From a virus: a stretch of DNA of 42,256 nt. Location: IMG/VR virus record IMGVR_UViG_3300029286_000097, positions 1 through 42,256 of that record; one strand, written 5' to 3'. A model generated the notes under the pieces. It had not been told where the DNA came from. It ran no database searches and was given only the letters and a program-made list of their open reading frames with translations. A program made the position numbers and the translations under genes. Shown in pieces: positions 1-7,655 of this stretch (positions within the stretch are counted from its first letter, which is position 1; every line of letters begins with the position of its first letter).

Positions 1-3000
1 CTTTCAAACTGGCGATGGTTATGATAATGCAGTTAAAGCTCGTATAGTAGACACTGCCGACAATGATGATTATGTAGACTGGAGAAGTGAAACAATTTCA
101 AGAACAACCATATCTTCAAGTAGCCATAATAACTTAAATGGCTTGCAAGGTGGGACTACTAATGAGTATTATCATTTAACTTCTGCTGAATATACAGGAA
201 GTGGGACTGGTGTATTTTCTCGTTTAGACTCGCCTGTTTTTACTACTCAAATAACTACCCCTAAAGTAATCGGTGGCACAGCTACAACAGCAGACCTCAC
301 ACTTCAAACTACTTCAGGTGTCGGTGAAACAGGAGCTGATATGCACTTTCTTGTAGGGAATAATGGTGCTACTAAAGCTCTAACAATACTTAATTCAGGC
401 AACGTCGGGATTGGGACAACGGCGCCGGGTGCTAAATTAGCTGTTTCCGGAGGGGATATAGTTGCAGAAACTGGGCAAGGAAGATTCAAGGGATGGTTTA
501 CTGCTGGGTCAGGACTTGCGGCCGAACTCGGTATTTCTGGCGTAGAGGCCTATTTTATTGCTTACAACAGAACAACTTCTGCTTACTCTCCAATTAATAT
601 GCAAGCTGGCACGACTGTATTACGTTTGCCAGTTGGAGGCATGACTACTCTTACAAATGGACTGGCCGTTTCTAGCGGTAATGTTGGGATTGGGACGACG
701 GCACCAAGCGGTAAGTTAGTAATCAAAGGTGCAGGAACGACAACAGGAATTGGCTTACAGACGCAGAACTCATCGGGAACGGCATTGGTCACAATGTTAG
801 ATAGCGGCAACGTCGGAATCGGGACGGTCAGCCCAGGCTCTAAATTAGATGTTTTAGGTAATATAAAAGTAGGTGATGGTGGGGGAGCAGCAGTTATTAA
901 TTTTAATGCTACCAACTATGGGGCGTTACAGTTAGCCGGGAATACTTATCTAGCTTTAAATAACGGTAACGTTGGCATCGGGACGACTAGCCCTACAGCA
1001 GTCCTTCACATAAAAGCTGGCACAGCTACAGCAAGCACAGCACCTTTGAAGTTTACAAGTGGGACAAACTTAACAACAGGAGAAGCAGGTGCAATGGAAT
1101 ATGACGGCACTAATTTATATTTCACTCCAAGTGGAACTACAAGAAAAACTTTTGCTTATACAGATACAGCTCCAACATCTCACGCAGCTTCTCACGCAGT
1201 CGGTGGTGCTGATGCAGTATTTCCAGCCGACCCAGGAGCAGATAAGTATTTAATGTGGGACGATGACCCAGGTCAATTAGTTTGGGCAGATTCAGGGGCA
1301 GGTGGAGGTGCTACAACTGCTTTAGATAATCTCTCTTCAGTCGCTATTAATACAACTCTTGTTTCAGACACTGATAACACAGACGCTTTAGGAACGACAG
1401 CAATAGCTTGGTCTGATTTATTCTTAGGAAGTGGTGCAGTTATTACTTTTAACTCTGCTCCTTCAACAGCTGACGTTACTCTTACTCACTCGGCTAATAC
1501 TCTGACTTTGGCAGGAGGTGATTTAATAATGGCTACTTCTCTAGGTGCTACTGGGACACGAGTATTAAAAGGTTGGTTTACAGATTTAGAAGTAACTAAC
1601 GCAATTGCTGGTTCTGTAACTGGAAACGCTGGGACAGCAAGTGCGGTTGCTGTCGGAGGAATAACTGGTTTAGGAACTGGTGTCGGAACTGCGCTAGCAA
1701 TAAATATTGGTTCTGCTGGTGCTCCTGTTTTGTTTAACGGTGCTTTAGGAACACCTAGCGGAGGAACTGTTACTAATCTAACTGGAACTGCTTCAATTAA
1801 TATAAATGGAACAGTAGGTGCTACTACTCCAACTACTGGTGTATTTACAATAGCAACAGTTAATACTGGATTAATGCCTGATGCTAATGACGGGGCTTAT
1901 CTTGGTCAAGCCGGAACTGCTTTCTCTGATTTATTCTTAGCTGAAGGTGCTGTTATTAATTGGGATAGTGGAGATTTAACTCTTACTCAAACTGGTAATT
2001 CATTAGCTTTAGCAGGAGGTGATTTAGCATTAGGAGCAAACAATTTAACAATGACTGGAAGTATTGGTGCTACTGGTGCTGGAAAGGTAACTAAACTCTG
2101 GGCAGTAGATGCTGAGCTTACTAATCTCCCAACTATAAATGGTGGAACTTTAGCGACTGCTCTTTCCCTAGGAACAATGGCTTCTGAAACAGCAACTAAC
2201 TATGTAGCTAAAGCTCTTTATGACGCTAACTCTGTATTATATGCTACTTCTGACAATACTCCGGCCGCTTTAACTGTAACCGAACAAACCGTTGTCGGTC
2301 GGGCTACTGGTGGAGCTATTGCCGCTATTGCTATTGACTCTGACCTGTCAAGTGTAAGTGCTAATGACGACACAATACCAAGCGCTAAAGCTACTAAGGC
2401 AGCTTTAGATTTGAAAGCTCCTCTTACAGCTCCGACCTTCGCTACTTCTATTACAGGGTCTTATTTAACTGCTAGTGAAATCTTAATCACAGACGGAAGT
2501 AAGAATATTGTATCTGCTCCGGTCGCTACTTATCCTTCATTAGCTGAATTAGCTTACGTTAAAGGCGTTACAAGTGCTATTCAAACACAAATAGGTGATA
2601 AAGCACCGTCTGCTAATCCAACCTTCACTGGAACAGTTATTTTACCAAAAACTTTAGAAATACAAGATACCTCAGCTGACCATCAATATGTTTTAGCTGT
2701 TTCAGAATTAACAGCAGATAGAACTATTACACTTCCTTTATTAACTGGAACTGATACTTTTGTTTTTGAAGCACACACCCAGACTTTAACTAACAAGAGA
2801 ATTACATCTCGCATTACTACAATTACTTCTCACGCTACTCCGACTATTAATACTGACAATTGTGACGCTGTAACTATTACCGCACAAGCTGAGGCTATTT
2901 CGTCAATGACAACTAATTTAAGTGGAACACCAACTAACTTTCAAAAACTTATTATTAGAATAAAAGACGATGGTACTGCCAGAGGTATTACTTGGGGGGC

Positions 3001-3127
3001 TAGTTTTGAAGCAAAAGGTGTAGCTTTACCAACGACCACAGTTATCTCAAAAGTCTTAACTGTCGGATTTATTTATGACACAGTAACTTCTAAATGGGGA
3101 TGCGTAGCATCTGCTCAGGAAGCTTAA
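1..3127 (+). CDS. Tail fibre / receptor-binding protein, 3' part (5' end outside window)
   Basis: The frame is open to the left edge, so this is the C-terminal part of a longer gene; a TTG at 143 is not a real start. Four copies of an SGNVGIGTT-type motif, each followed by a KLxV-like tail (DNA near 398, 677, 805 and 965), mark repeated beta-rich fibre modules. The remainder is Gly/Thr/Ala-rich fibre sequence, with a distinct C-terminal domain after about base 2640. The first 120 bases are identical to 41108-41227 in the same frame, so this is most likely the other end, in a different allele, of the fibre gene starting at 39360. It would form the distal host-binding fibre. The gene ends in TAA, 4 nt before the next gene. 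Confidence 0.85.
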   Translation, partial: FQTGDGYDNAVKARIVDTADNDDYVDWRSETISRTTISSSSHNNLNGLQGGTTNEYYHLTSAEYTGSGTGVFSRLDSPVFTTQITTPKVIGGTATTADLTLQTTSGVGETGADMHFLVGNNGATKALTILNSGNVGIGTTAPGAKLAVSGGDIVAETGQGRFKGWFTAGSGLAAELGISGVEAYFIAYNRTTSAYSPINMQAGTTVLRLPVGGMTTLTNGLAVSSGNVGIGTTAPSGKLVIKGAGTTTGIGLQTQNSSGTALVTMLDSGNVGIGTVSPGSKLDVLGNIKVGDGGGAAVINFNATNYGALQLAGNTYLALNNGNVGIGTTSPTAVLHIKAGTATASTAPLKFTSGTNLTTGEAGAMEYDGTNLYFTPSGTTRKTFAYTDTAPTSHAASHAVGGADAVFPADPGADKYLMWDDDPGQLVWADSGAGGGATTALDNLSSVAINTTLVSDTDNTDALGTTAIAWSDLFLGSGAVITFNSAPSTADVTLTHSANTLTLAGGDLIMATSLGATGTRVLKGWFTDLEVTNAIAGSVTGNAGTASAVAVGGITGLGTGVGTALAINIGSAGAPVLFNGALGTPSGGTVTNLTGTASININGTVGATTPTTGVFTIATVNTGLMPDANDGAYLGQAGTAFSDLFLAEGAVINWDSGDLTLTQTGNSLALAGGDLALGANNLTMTGSIGATGAGKVTKLWAVDAELTNLPTINGGTLATALSLGTMASETATNYVAKALYDANSVLYATSDNTPAALTVTEQTVVGRATGGAIAAIAIDSDLSSVSANDDTIPSAKATKAALDLKAPLTAPTFATSITGSYLTASEILITDGSKNIVSAPVATYPSLAELAYVKGVTSAIQTQIGDKAPSANPTFTGTVILPKTLEIQDTSADHQYVLAVSELTADRTITLPLLTGTDTFVFEAHTQTLTNKRITSRITTITSHATPTINTDNCDAVTITAQAEAISSMTTNLSGTPTNFQKLIIRIKDDGTARGITWGASFEAKGVALPTTTVISKVLTVGFIYDTVTSKWGCVASAQEA

Positions 3128-3131
3128 TTAT

Positions 3132-3893
3132 ATGGCAACAGTTGTATATTTAACTTCGGGAACTTCTTGGACAGTTCCAGTAGACTGGAATGATTCTAAT
3201 AATTCTATTGAATGTATTGGTGGCGGAGGAAATGGTGGGTCTGCTGCTTATGGTGGAGGAGGAGGCGGCGGAGGAGGTTATTCTTTAGAAGAAGATATTA
3301 ATTTAACTCCTGGAAATTCTATAACTTACCAGGTTGGTGGAGTTGCTGGTGATACTTGGTTTAATGGCGCTAATTTAGCTGCTTCAAGTGTTGGTGCTAA
3401 AGGCGGTTCTTCTGGGTCTGGTTATACTCCAGGAACTGGTGGAGCAGCAGCTTCTGGTATTGGAACAACAAAATATTCTGGTGGAAATGGAGGAAATTAT
3501 GATATTCTTGGCAGTGGCGCTGGTGGCGGAGGCGGAGGCGCAGCAGGCTTAAATGGGAATGGAGTAGATGGAAAAAAATTAACACCAGGTGGAACTGGTC
3601 GGGCTGCTGGTGGAGGAAATGGAGATAATGGATATGGAGGAGCTGGAGGTGGAGATAATAATGCTGGTTCTAATGGTGGAAATGGAACAGAATGGTCTGC
3701 TTCTTATGGTTCTGGCGGTGGAGGTAGTTCTAATTTTGGTTATGGTGAAAAAGGGAAAAATGGAGGTAATTATGGTGGCGGTGGAGGAGGAGGCGGCGGA
3801 GGAGGAGGCGGAAATGGTATACAAGGTCTTATTGTTATTACTTATGAGCCGTTAGTAGCTGACTTATCTAAATTCTTACAACTCTTTAATTAA
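3132..3893 (+). CDS. Glycine-rich tail fibre tip-like protein
   Basis: A 253-residue protein. A short N-terminal beta-like segment (TSGTSWTVP followed by ECIGGGG) leads into a long glycine-rich body of poly-Gly runs, ending in an IVITYEP strand. This arrangement is common in phage tail-tip or adhesin proteins, where polyglycine helices can form a receptor-binding surface. It lies 4 nt after the fibre gene and belongs to the same transcription unit. The start context is ATATG with no Shine-Dalgarno. The start is secure because no coding capacity remains upstream. A role in host attachment is inferred from composition and position. Confidence 0.8.
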   Translation: MATVVYLTSGTSWTVPVDWNDSNNSIECIGGGGNGGSAAYGGGGGGGGGYSLEEDINLTPGNSITYQVGGVAGDTWFNGANLAASSVGAKGGSSGSGYTPGTGGAAASGIGTTKYSGGNGGNYDILGSGAGGGGGGAAGLNGNGVDGKKLTPGGTGRAAGGGNGDNGYGGAGGGDNNAGSNGGNGTEWSASYGSGGGGSSNFGYGEKGKNGGNYGGGGGGGGGGGGGNGIQGLIVITYEPLVADLSKFLQLFN

Positions 3894-3925
3894 TAACTAA
3901 ACACCCCATTGGGGGATAAAATAAT

Positions 3926-4189
3926 ATGACTTATAAAATCACAAGATTTGAAGAGCAAGGAGACAGCTTATTTATCTGTATCAATTCAGAAAATAACCCA
4001 GTTTATCTCGAGCACTTTTTTACAGAAGAAGAAAAAGCTGACAAAGAAGGAACAATTGAAAAACTAATCGCAGAATTAGAAATTAGAGACGAAGCCTATG
4101 TGGCTCCGCTTCCAAGAGTTTCTAAACTAGAAGACGTTGATAAAATGACATTTTCTAAATCTAACATAGAAACCGCTAAAGCAGCCTGA
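3926..4189 (+). CDS. Small acidic protein with a questionable TGA end
   Basis: 87 residues, acidic and charged (MTYKITRFEEQGDSLFICIN at the start), following the fibre-tip gene where many phages place a fibre accessory or chaperone gene. I do not recognise the family. The frame stops at TGA (4187-4189), but the next ten codons read KAKALEDKNL and end in TAA at 4220-4222. That TAA is followed directly by T-ATG of the next gene, the same stop-start heptamer seen at many other junctions here. The true product may therefore be 98 residues, with the TGA read through or derived from a TGG tryptophan codon. See findings. Confidence 0.7.
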   Translation: MTYKITRFEEQGDSLFICINSENNPVYLEHFFTEEEKADKEGTIEKLIAELEIRDEAYVAPLPRVSKLEDVDKMTFSKSNIETAKAA

Positions 4190-4223
4190 AAGGCAAAAGC
4201 TTTAGAGGATAAAAACTTATAAT

Positions 4224-4445
4224 ATGAAAAACATCTTTAGTCCTAACTGGACACTAATTAAACAAGATTTAAAAAGAATTGCTATCGGTGCTGGTATTGC
4301 TTTACTTGGTGCTTTAGCAACTTATTTAGAACAAGAAATACCAGGATTTGATTTTGGAGCTTACACTCCTATTGTGGTAGCGGTTAATTCAATCATTGTA
4401 AACGCAATTCGCAAGTTTGTGATAACTTCCGTTTACGTAAAATAA
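4224..4445 (+). CDS. Holin-like small membrane protein
   Basis: 73 residues. A basic N-terminal stretch precedes one clear hydrophobic segment (about residues 20-37, IAIGAGIALLGALATYL) and a second hydrophobic stretch (about 47-60) ending in a basic tail. Size, two potential membrane segments and position after the tail genes, close to a lysis-type peptidase, fit a holin; this is inference, not family recognition. It is packed tightly with neighbours (1 nt from the possible TAA at 4222, 4 nt before the next gene). No Shine-Dalgarno is visible. Confidence 0.65.
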   Translation: MKNIFSPNWTLIKQDLKRIAIGAGIALLGALATYLEQEIPGFDFGAYTPIVVAVNSIIVNAIRKFVITSVYVK

Positions 4446-4449
4446 AAAT

Positions 4450-4755
4450 ATGACGGAGAATTTAAACAATACGGCTAATGAAGCCCAAACAGAAAACATT
4501 GTTAAAAGGATCTTAACATCTGAGGTTAAGTATGTAATTGGAATTGTTATCTTTTTAGTCGGCGTTGTTGCTCCGTATTATGATATTAAACAAGACGTTG
4601 TATTGATAAAGCAAAACCATATAGCTCATATGGAAACAATGACAAAACAGATACAAGAAAATTCAGATGTTATAAAAGCATTAAACGAAAAGGAATATAT
4701 TTTAATGCAGAAATTAGCCGAAGTCGATGGTAGAGTTAAGAGTTTAGAAAAATAA
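4450..4755 (+). CDS. Single-pass membrane protein with coiled coil
   Basis: 101 residues: a polar N-terminus of about 26 residues, one transmembrane segment (about 28-44, VIGIVIFLVGVVAPYY) and a C-terminal coiled-coil-like helix rich in Glu, Gln and Lys. This architecture is seen in phage lysis accessory proteins (antiholin- or spanin-like) and in tail-linked membrane proteins. It lies directly downstream of the holin-like gene, so a lysis role is likely but unproven. Confidence 0.65.
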   Translation: MTENLNNTANEAQTENIVKRILTSEVKYVIGIVIFLVGVVAPYYDIKQDVVLIKQNHIAHMETMTKQIQENSDVIKALNEKEYILMQKLAEVDGRVKSLEK

Positions 4756-4800
4756 ATATAAGTTCTTTTTAAACATTAATAATTAAGAAAGGAGGTTCAC

Positions 4801-5001
4801 GTGGTTGTAATTAGATGTCCTAAGTGTAAGTGTGTAAAGTTTCTTTCAAAAGACGGAGATGTAATGTGGAGACAATTACTCCACGTTGAAGAATCAGCAC
4901 TTACTGCGATTTACTGCTCAAACCTATTATTAGCTTTAGTAGGGGGATACCAAGAATATGAAGAAAAATGTTACATTTGTAATGCGGCTGAAAAAAACTG
5001 A
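4801..5001 (+). CDS. Small zinc-ribbon protein with strong Shine-Dalgarno
   Basis: 66 residues starting at GTG. An AAAGGAGG (4788-4795) lies 5 nt upstream, a near-perfect Shine-Dalgarno in a genome that otherwise almost never has one, and it fixes the start. Two cysteine pairs (CPKC near residue 7 and CYIC near 58) suggest a zinc ribbon spanning the protein. The stop TGA overlaps the Shine-Dalgarno of the next gene. Function is unknown. It is the first gene of a three-gene cassette that appears foreign to the rest of the phage. Confidence 0.7.
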   Translation: MVVIRCPKCKCVKFLSKDGDVMWRQLLHVEESALTAIYCSNLLLALVGGYQEYEEKCYICNAAEKN

Positions 5002-5012
5002 AAGGAGACACA

Positions 5013-5228
5013 ATGGGAAGAGCAAAAAAAAGTAAGGCCTGCCTTCAAGTAGAGGGTTGGACTGACACCGGAATGAAATTCAGTGATTGCGAAATCTGGC
5101 GTAATGGTCATCAAAGATTATTGTATTACCCAAAGACCGAGGAAATTGTTCAATCTTACTGGGCTGACGAAAGACACTTAACCGGAAAGGGAGGATCACT
5201 CTCTATCGGAGAAAGGAGTGAGTCGTGA
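5013..5228 (+). CDS. Unknown small protein of the Shine-Dalgarno cassette
   Basis: 71 residues with an ATG start and AAAGGAG at 5001-5007, 5 nt upstream. A basic N-terminus (MGRAKKSKA) is followed by a Trp/Tyr-rich body; no known motif was recognised. Its last codon and TGA overlap the GTG start of the next gene (GTGA), implying translational coupling. It probably shares origin and regulation with its two neighbours. Confidence 0.65.
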   Translation: MGRAKKSKACLQVEGWTDTGMKFSDCEIWRNGHQRLLYYPKTEEIVQSYWADERHLTGKGGSLSIGERSES

Positions 5229-5443
5229 GCCACCGTAAGCATCAGAACAAGTTAACAAAGCATCATATTTTGTGCAGAAGTCGTTATCCAGAATTAATTA
5301 ATGAAGATTACAACATCTGTATGGTGCCAGAACACGAACACCAACTTTACCATCAGTTATTTGCCAATAAAACTCCAGAGGAGATTATCAACTATTTAGT
5401 TAATACTTTCTGGAACGGAGATTTCAGGTGGTTAAGATTCTAG
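5225..5443 (+). CDS. HNH-like small protein
   Basis: 72 residues with a GTG start preceded by AAAGGAG (5212-5218). It contains KHHILCRSR (residues 12-20), an asparagine near residue 29, and an EHxxxYHxLF helix (about residues 38-47). The order H-H, N, H resembles the beta-beta-alpha metal fold of HNH nucleases, but the protein is very short and lacks zinc-binding cysteine pairs. Similar proteins might be host-encoded. Nuclease activity is a guess from motif order. It ends in TAG, rare in this window, and is followed by a terminator-like hairpin. Confidence 0.65.
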   Translation: MSHRKHQNKLTKHHILCRSRYPELINEDYNICMVPEHEHQLYHQLFANKTPEEIINYLVNTFWNGDFRWLRF

Positions 5444-5445
5444 GA

Positions 5446-5479
5446 GCTTGCCCCTCATTAAAAGGGCTTTCTAACAAGC
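5446..5479 (+). terminator. Terminator-like hairpin after the Shine-Dalgarno cassette
   Basis: An outer stem GCTTG/CAAGC (5446-5450 with 5475-5479) and an inner GCCC/GGGC stem followed by TTTCT lie directly after the cassette stop codon. It could end the cassette transcript or be a leftover boundary structure. The T-run is short, so termination is uncertain. Confidence 0.4.
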
Positions 5480-5493
5480 AATAAATTTAAAAT

Positions 5494-5640
5494 ATGTGTT
5501 GGTGCTATATTATTTTCTTTGCTACATTTTTATTAGCTATTAATTTAACTGATAATACTTGGTATTCGATTATCATAGCGACAGTTATTTATATTATTAG
5601 TTGTTTTATAAGTTGCTTTAATTTTATATGGAAGAAATAA
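5494..5640 (+). CDS. Small two-pass membrane protein
   Basis: 48 residues (MCWCYIIFFATFLLAINLTD at the start). Two hydrophobic segments (about 4-16 and 24-43) are separated by a polar turn, and the C-terminus is basic (WKK). The 3' end overlaps the following peptidase gene by 13 nt in another frame, typical of tightly packed phage lysis genes. The start has the usual AAATATG context. A second holin or lysis helper is plausible; no family was recognised. Confidence 0.6.
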   Translation: MCWCYIIFFATFLLAINLTDNTWYSIIIATVIYIISCFISCFNFIWKK

Positions 5641-6587
5641 AAAATGGTGTCTTACAAGGCACTGGACAACTAGATTGGTTTCAAGGCGCAAATAGTCCAA
5701 TAGTTCCAGATATAAACGTATCAGACTGGAAAGATTATAAAATAGAACACGAAATACAATGGACTGGAACTTATGATACTTTATTTTGTGTTACTTACTC
5801 TGCTTTAGATTGTATTGGGTCGTTGTTTATGTACTATATAGCTAATGGTTTAATGGCTCCTGATAATGTAAAATGGTTACAAGATAATGGATATTTTAAA
5901 AACGGATTTATAAACTTTAATGAAAGATTTATAGGAACACTTGGAGGAACCACTAATCAAGGAGCTTATCAGTTTAAAGTAGCTAATGCCATAAATAACA
6001 ACGGTCTTATCCCACAAGATATGTTTCCTTTAGCAGATAACTTTAATGATAATATTGACACTAAATTTATAACGACTAATATGCGGATTTTAGCCGCAGA
6101 ATTTAGAAAGAGATTCACAATTAACTTTGAATGGGTTACTGACTTTATAGAAGCAATTAAACACTCTCCAATTCAAGTAACTGTTAAATATGCAGATTAT
6201 AATAATCCAGAAGACATCTTAAAACCAGAAGGAACTCCTAATCACGCTGTTAAATGTGTTTATAAAAATAACTTATATAACGAAATAGATGATACTTATT
6301 GGCAAAGATACAAACGATATGATCCAGCCTATACTTATAGTCCGATGTCTTTCAAACTAACAATTAATAACATATCTATGGATACAAATAAATGGCTAAA
6401 AGACAACGATAAAAAGTGGGTAAGAAACTCTAATTCTGGTGCGTTTGGTAGAGTTTTACAAGAAAAACTATTCGTTTTTAATTCAATTGATAGAGGAGCA
6501 TTAGCTCTCTTAGATGATAAAGTAAGAGAAAATGGTGTACAAATAACTAATAACGAATGGGAACAACTTCCTAAACAAAATTTTTAA
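5628..6587 (+). CDS. Papain-like (C1-type) cysteine peptidase, possible endolysin
   Basis: 319 residues. A candidate catalytic triad is visible: Cys54 in YDTLFCVTYSA, preceded by Gln44 as the possible oxyanion residue; His206 in PNHAVKCVY; and an Asp/Asn near residue 229 in YDPAYTY. The order Q-C-H-N/D is that of papain-fold peptidases. No signal peptide is seen. It is the last gene of the rightward unit, behind the holin-like genes, so cleavage of cell-wall peptides during lysis is a reasonable inference. The gene ends 16 nt before a strong terminator. Confidence 0.7.
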   Translation: MEEIKNGVLQGTGQLDWFQGANSPIVPDINVSDWKDYKIEHEIQWTGTYDTLFCVTYSALDCIGSLFMYYIANGLMAPDNVKWLQDNGYFKNGFINFNERFIGTLGGTTNQGAYQFKVANAINNNGLIPQDMFPLADNFNDNIDTKFITTNMRILAAEFRKRFTINFEWVTDFIEAIKHSPIQVTVKYADYNNPEDILKPEGTPNHAVKCVYKNNLYNEIDDTYWQRYKRYDPAYTYSPMSFKLTINNISMDTNKWLKDNDKKWVRNSNSGAFGRVLQEKLFVFNSIDRGALALLDDKVRENGVQITNNEWEQLPKQNF

Positions 6588-6602
6588 AAGATAATATATT
6601 AT

Positions 6603-6630
6603 AAAAAAAGAGTTTTCATACTCTTTTTTT
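6603..6630. terminator. Bidirectional rho-independent terminator
   Basis: A perfect 11-bp stem, AAAAAAAGAGT with ACTCTTTTTTT and loop TTTCAT, lies between convergent genes. The A-run and T-run on the two sides let it work in both directions, ending the late rightward and early leftward transcripts. Confidence 0.85.
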
Positions 6631-6747
6631 AATACCTTTTTTTCTTACAGTAGACATCATCTCTGAGATCTGCTTTTTTGTTTTTCCTTTAAACCTTGCC
6701 TTAACAGAAGCTTTACCTCCTAAGACAGCGAATTCTTGTATCGTCAT
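6616..6747 (-). CDS. Small basic protein
   Basis: 43 residues, strongly basic (MTIQEFAVLGGKASVKARFK at the start, KKGIKKRV at the end). It resembles short stress- or nucleic-acid-binding KGG-like peptides only in composition. It ends in TGA within the terminator loop. The start ATG follows the previous stop by one base (TAATATG). It is the last gene of the leftward operon; its function is unknown. Confidence 0.6.
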   Translation of the reverse strand: MTIQEFAVLGGKASVKARFKGKTKKQISEMMSTVRKKGIKKRV

Positions 6748-6748
6748 A

Positions 6749-6925
6749 TTAGTCTTTTAAATGAATAATACAAAGTGGAAGCCAAATAGCAACTAAAATT
6801 AATGTATAAATAAGAGCCGTTGGATTTTCTTCTATAACCATTAAGTTACCTAAAAATGCTAACGCCATAATTATAATACCAATAATTGATAGAATAGAAC
6901 CTAACGTACTTTTTTTCTTTTTCAT
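6749..6925 (-). CDS. Small two-pass membrane protein
   Basis: 58 residues: a basic start (MKKKKST), a hydrophobic segment (about 8-29), a short polar loop (EENPT) and a second hydrophobic segment (about 36-53), ending HLKD. The topology is of a small inner-membrane protein. It is joined to the next gene by TAATATG. Superinfection exclusion or lysis control are possibilities only. Confidence 0.65.
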   Translation of the reverse strand: MKKKKSTLGSILSIIGIIIMALAFLGNLMVIEENPTALIYTLILVAIWLPLCIIHLKD

Positions 6926-6973
6926 ATTTTTATATTATTGCCAGTTAATTCTGACTTATTATTTACTCTTTCA

Positions 6974-7154
6974 AGATGAGCTGTGGCTAGGTTTGACTAG
7001 CAGGGCTTCTTCGTGAACTTGGCTGTTAGGCACAGAACCATAGAATACAATTCAGTATGTATTAGACCACTGATAATAACTGGTCTTAGTTCCAGCATCC
7101 TAATTATCAATCGGCAAGACTATAACGGCTCACAGTCCGACACACATCTCATCT
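6974..7154 (-). ncRNA. Structured intergenic RNA candidate A
   Basis: No convincing ORF is present. An outer stem AGATGAG (6974-6980) pairs with CTCATCT (7148-7154). Inside are CTGTG/CACAG, the hairpin GCTAG-GTTTGA-CTAGC, CTGT/ACAG, AATACA/TGTATT (7044-7063) and AGACCA/TGGTCT (7064-7086). The number of nested perfect stems is high for AT-rich spacer DNA. It lies between two leftward genes, so the RNA is probably made on the minus strand; the strand is not proven. It shares its outer stem and following GCT-hairpin with candidate C at 9324. Confidence 0.5.
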
Positions 7155-7169
7155 CAAAACAGGAAACAA

Positions 7170-7424
7170 TTATTCTTTGTAATACTCTTTAATTAAATCT
7201 ATTGAATTAAGCACATTGCTGTTAGTCATTAATATATCTGTAATAGTTTCTAAATCTTTCTTACGGAGGTCGGAGATGAATTGTTTAATAATATCCATTT
7301 CTCCCACTGGACCAAGATAACTAAACTCCTCATCAAATCTCTCCTGCCAAGTTTTAATTGTAATCACTGGCTCGTGAGGTAAACTACCACTTGTATGTTC
7401 TTCTACTTTTAATAAAGGTTTCAT
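7170..7424 (-). CDS. Unknown acidic protein
   Basis: 84 residues, MKPLLKVEEHTSGSLPHEPV at the start, mixed charge, probably mostly helical in the C-terminal half (IKQFISDLRKKDLETI). There is no transmembrane segment and no recognised motif. It sits alone between two structured intergenic segments, which is unusual in this otherwise tightly packed operon. Confidence 0.65.
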   Translation of the reverse strand: MKPLLKVEEHTSGSLPHEPVITIKTWQERFDEEFSYLGPVGEMDIIKQFISDLRKKDLETITDILMTNSNVLNSIDLIKEYYKE

Positions 7425-7477
7425 ATAATTACTAATTAGTCCGCTTATTCGTCTTAGATATTCACGGAAATCTTGTC

Positions 7478-7645
7478 GTCAAAGAAATTTGACCAATATG
7501 TCGTCCTAACGGTCGACACTTAAAGACCAAGACTTTTGTTTTGTGCTTATTCGGTATATTACACACGCACTACTGATAGAAACCACACAAAGGAGCTTTG
7601 CTATCAATTTAAACCGTAGTGCTGCCGACTGGTTATGGTTGGCAG
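7478..7645 (-). ncRNA. Structured intergenic RNA candidate B
   Basis: Between the genes at 7424 and 7656 there is no ORF but a chain of perfect stems: GTCAAA-GAAA-TTTGAC (7478-7493, a GNRA-type tetraloop), GTCG/CGAC, a nested element GCACTAC/GTAGTGC (7567-7573 with 7616-7622) enclosing TGATAG/CTATCA and CAAAG-GAG-CTTTG, and then CTGCC/GGCAG (7622-7645). GCTTATTCG occurs twice in the segment. The minus strand is assumed from the neighbouring genes. A stable non-coding or regulatory RNA is likely; its class is unknown. Confidence 0.5.
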
Positions 7646-7655
7646 GGGGGGATTG

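Noticed and set aside
3397-3855. Several ORFs in other frames within the glycine-rich gene (likewise 31634-32243)
   Set aside because: Low-complexity GGN repeats leave other frames open by composition. They lack start contexts and plausible proteins.
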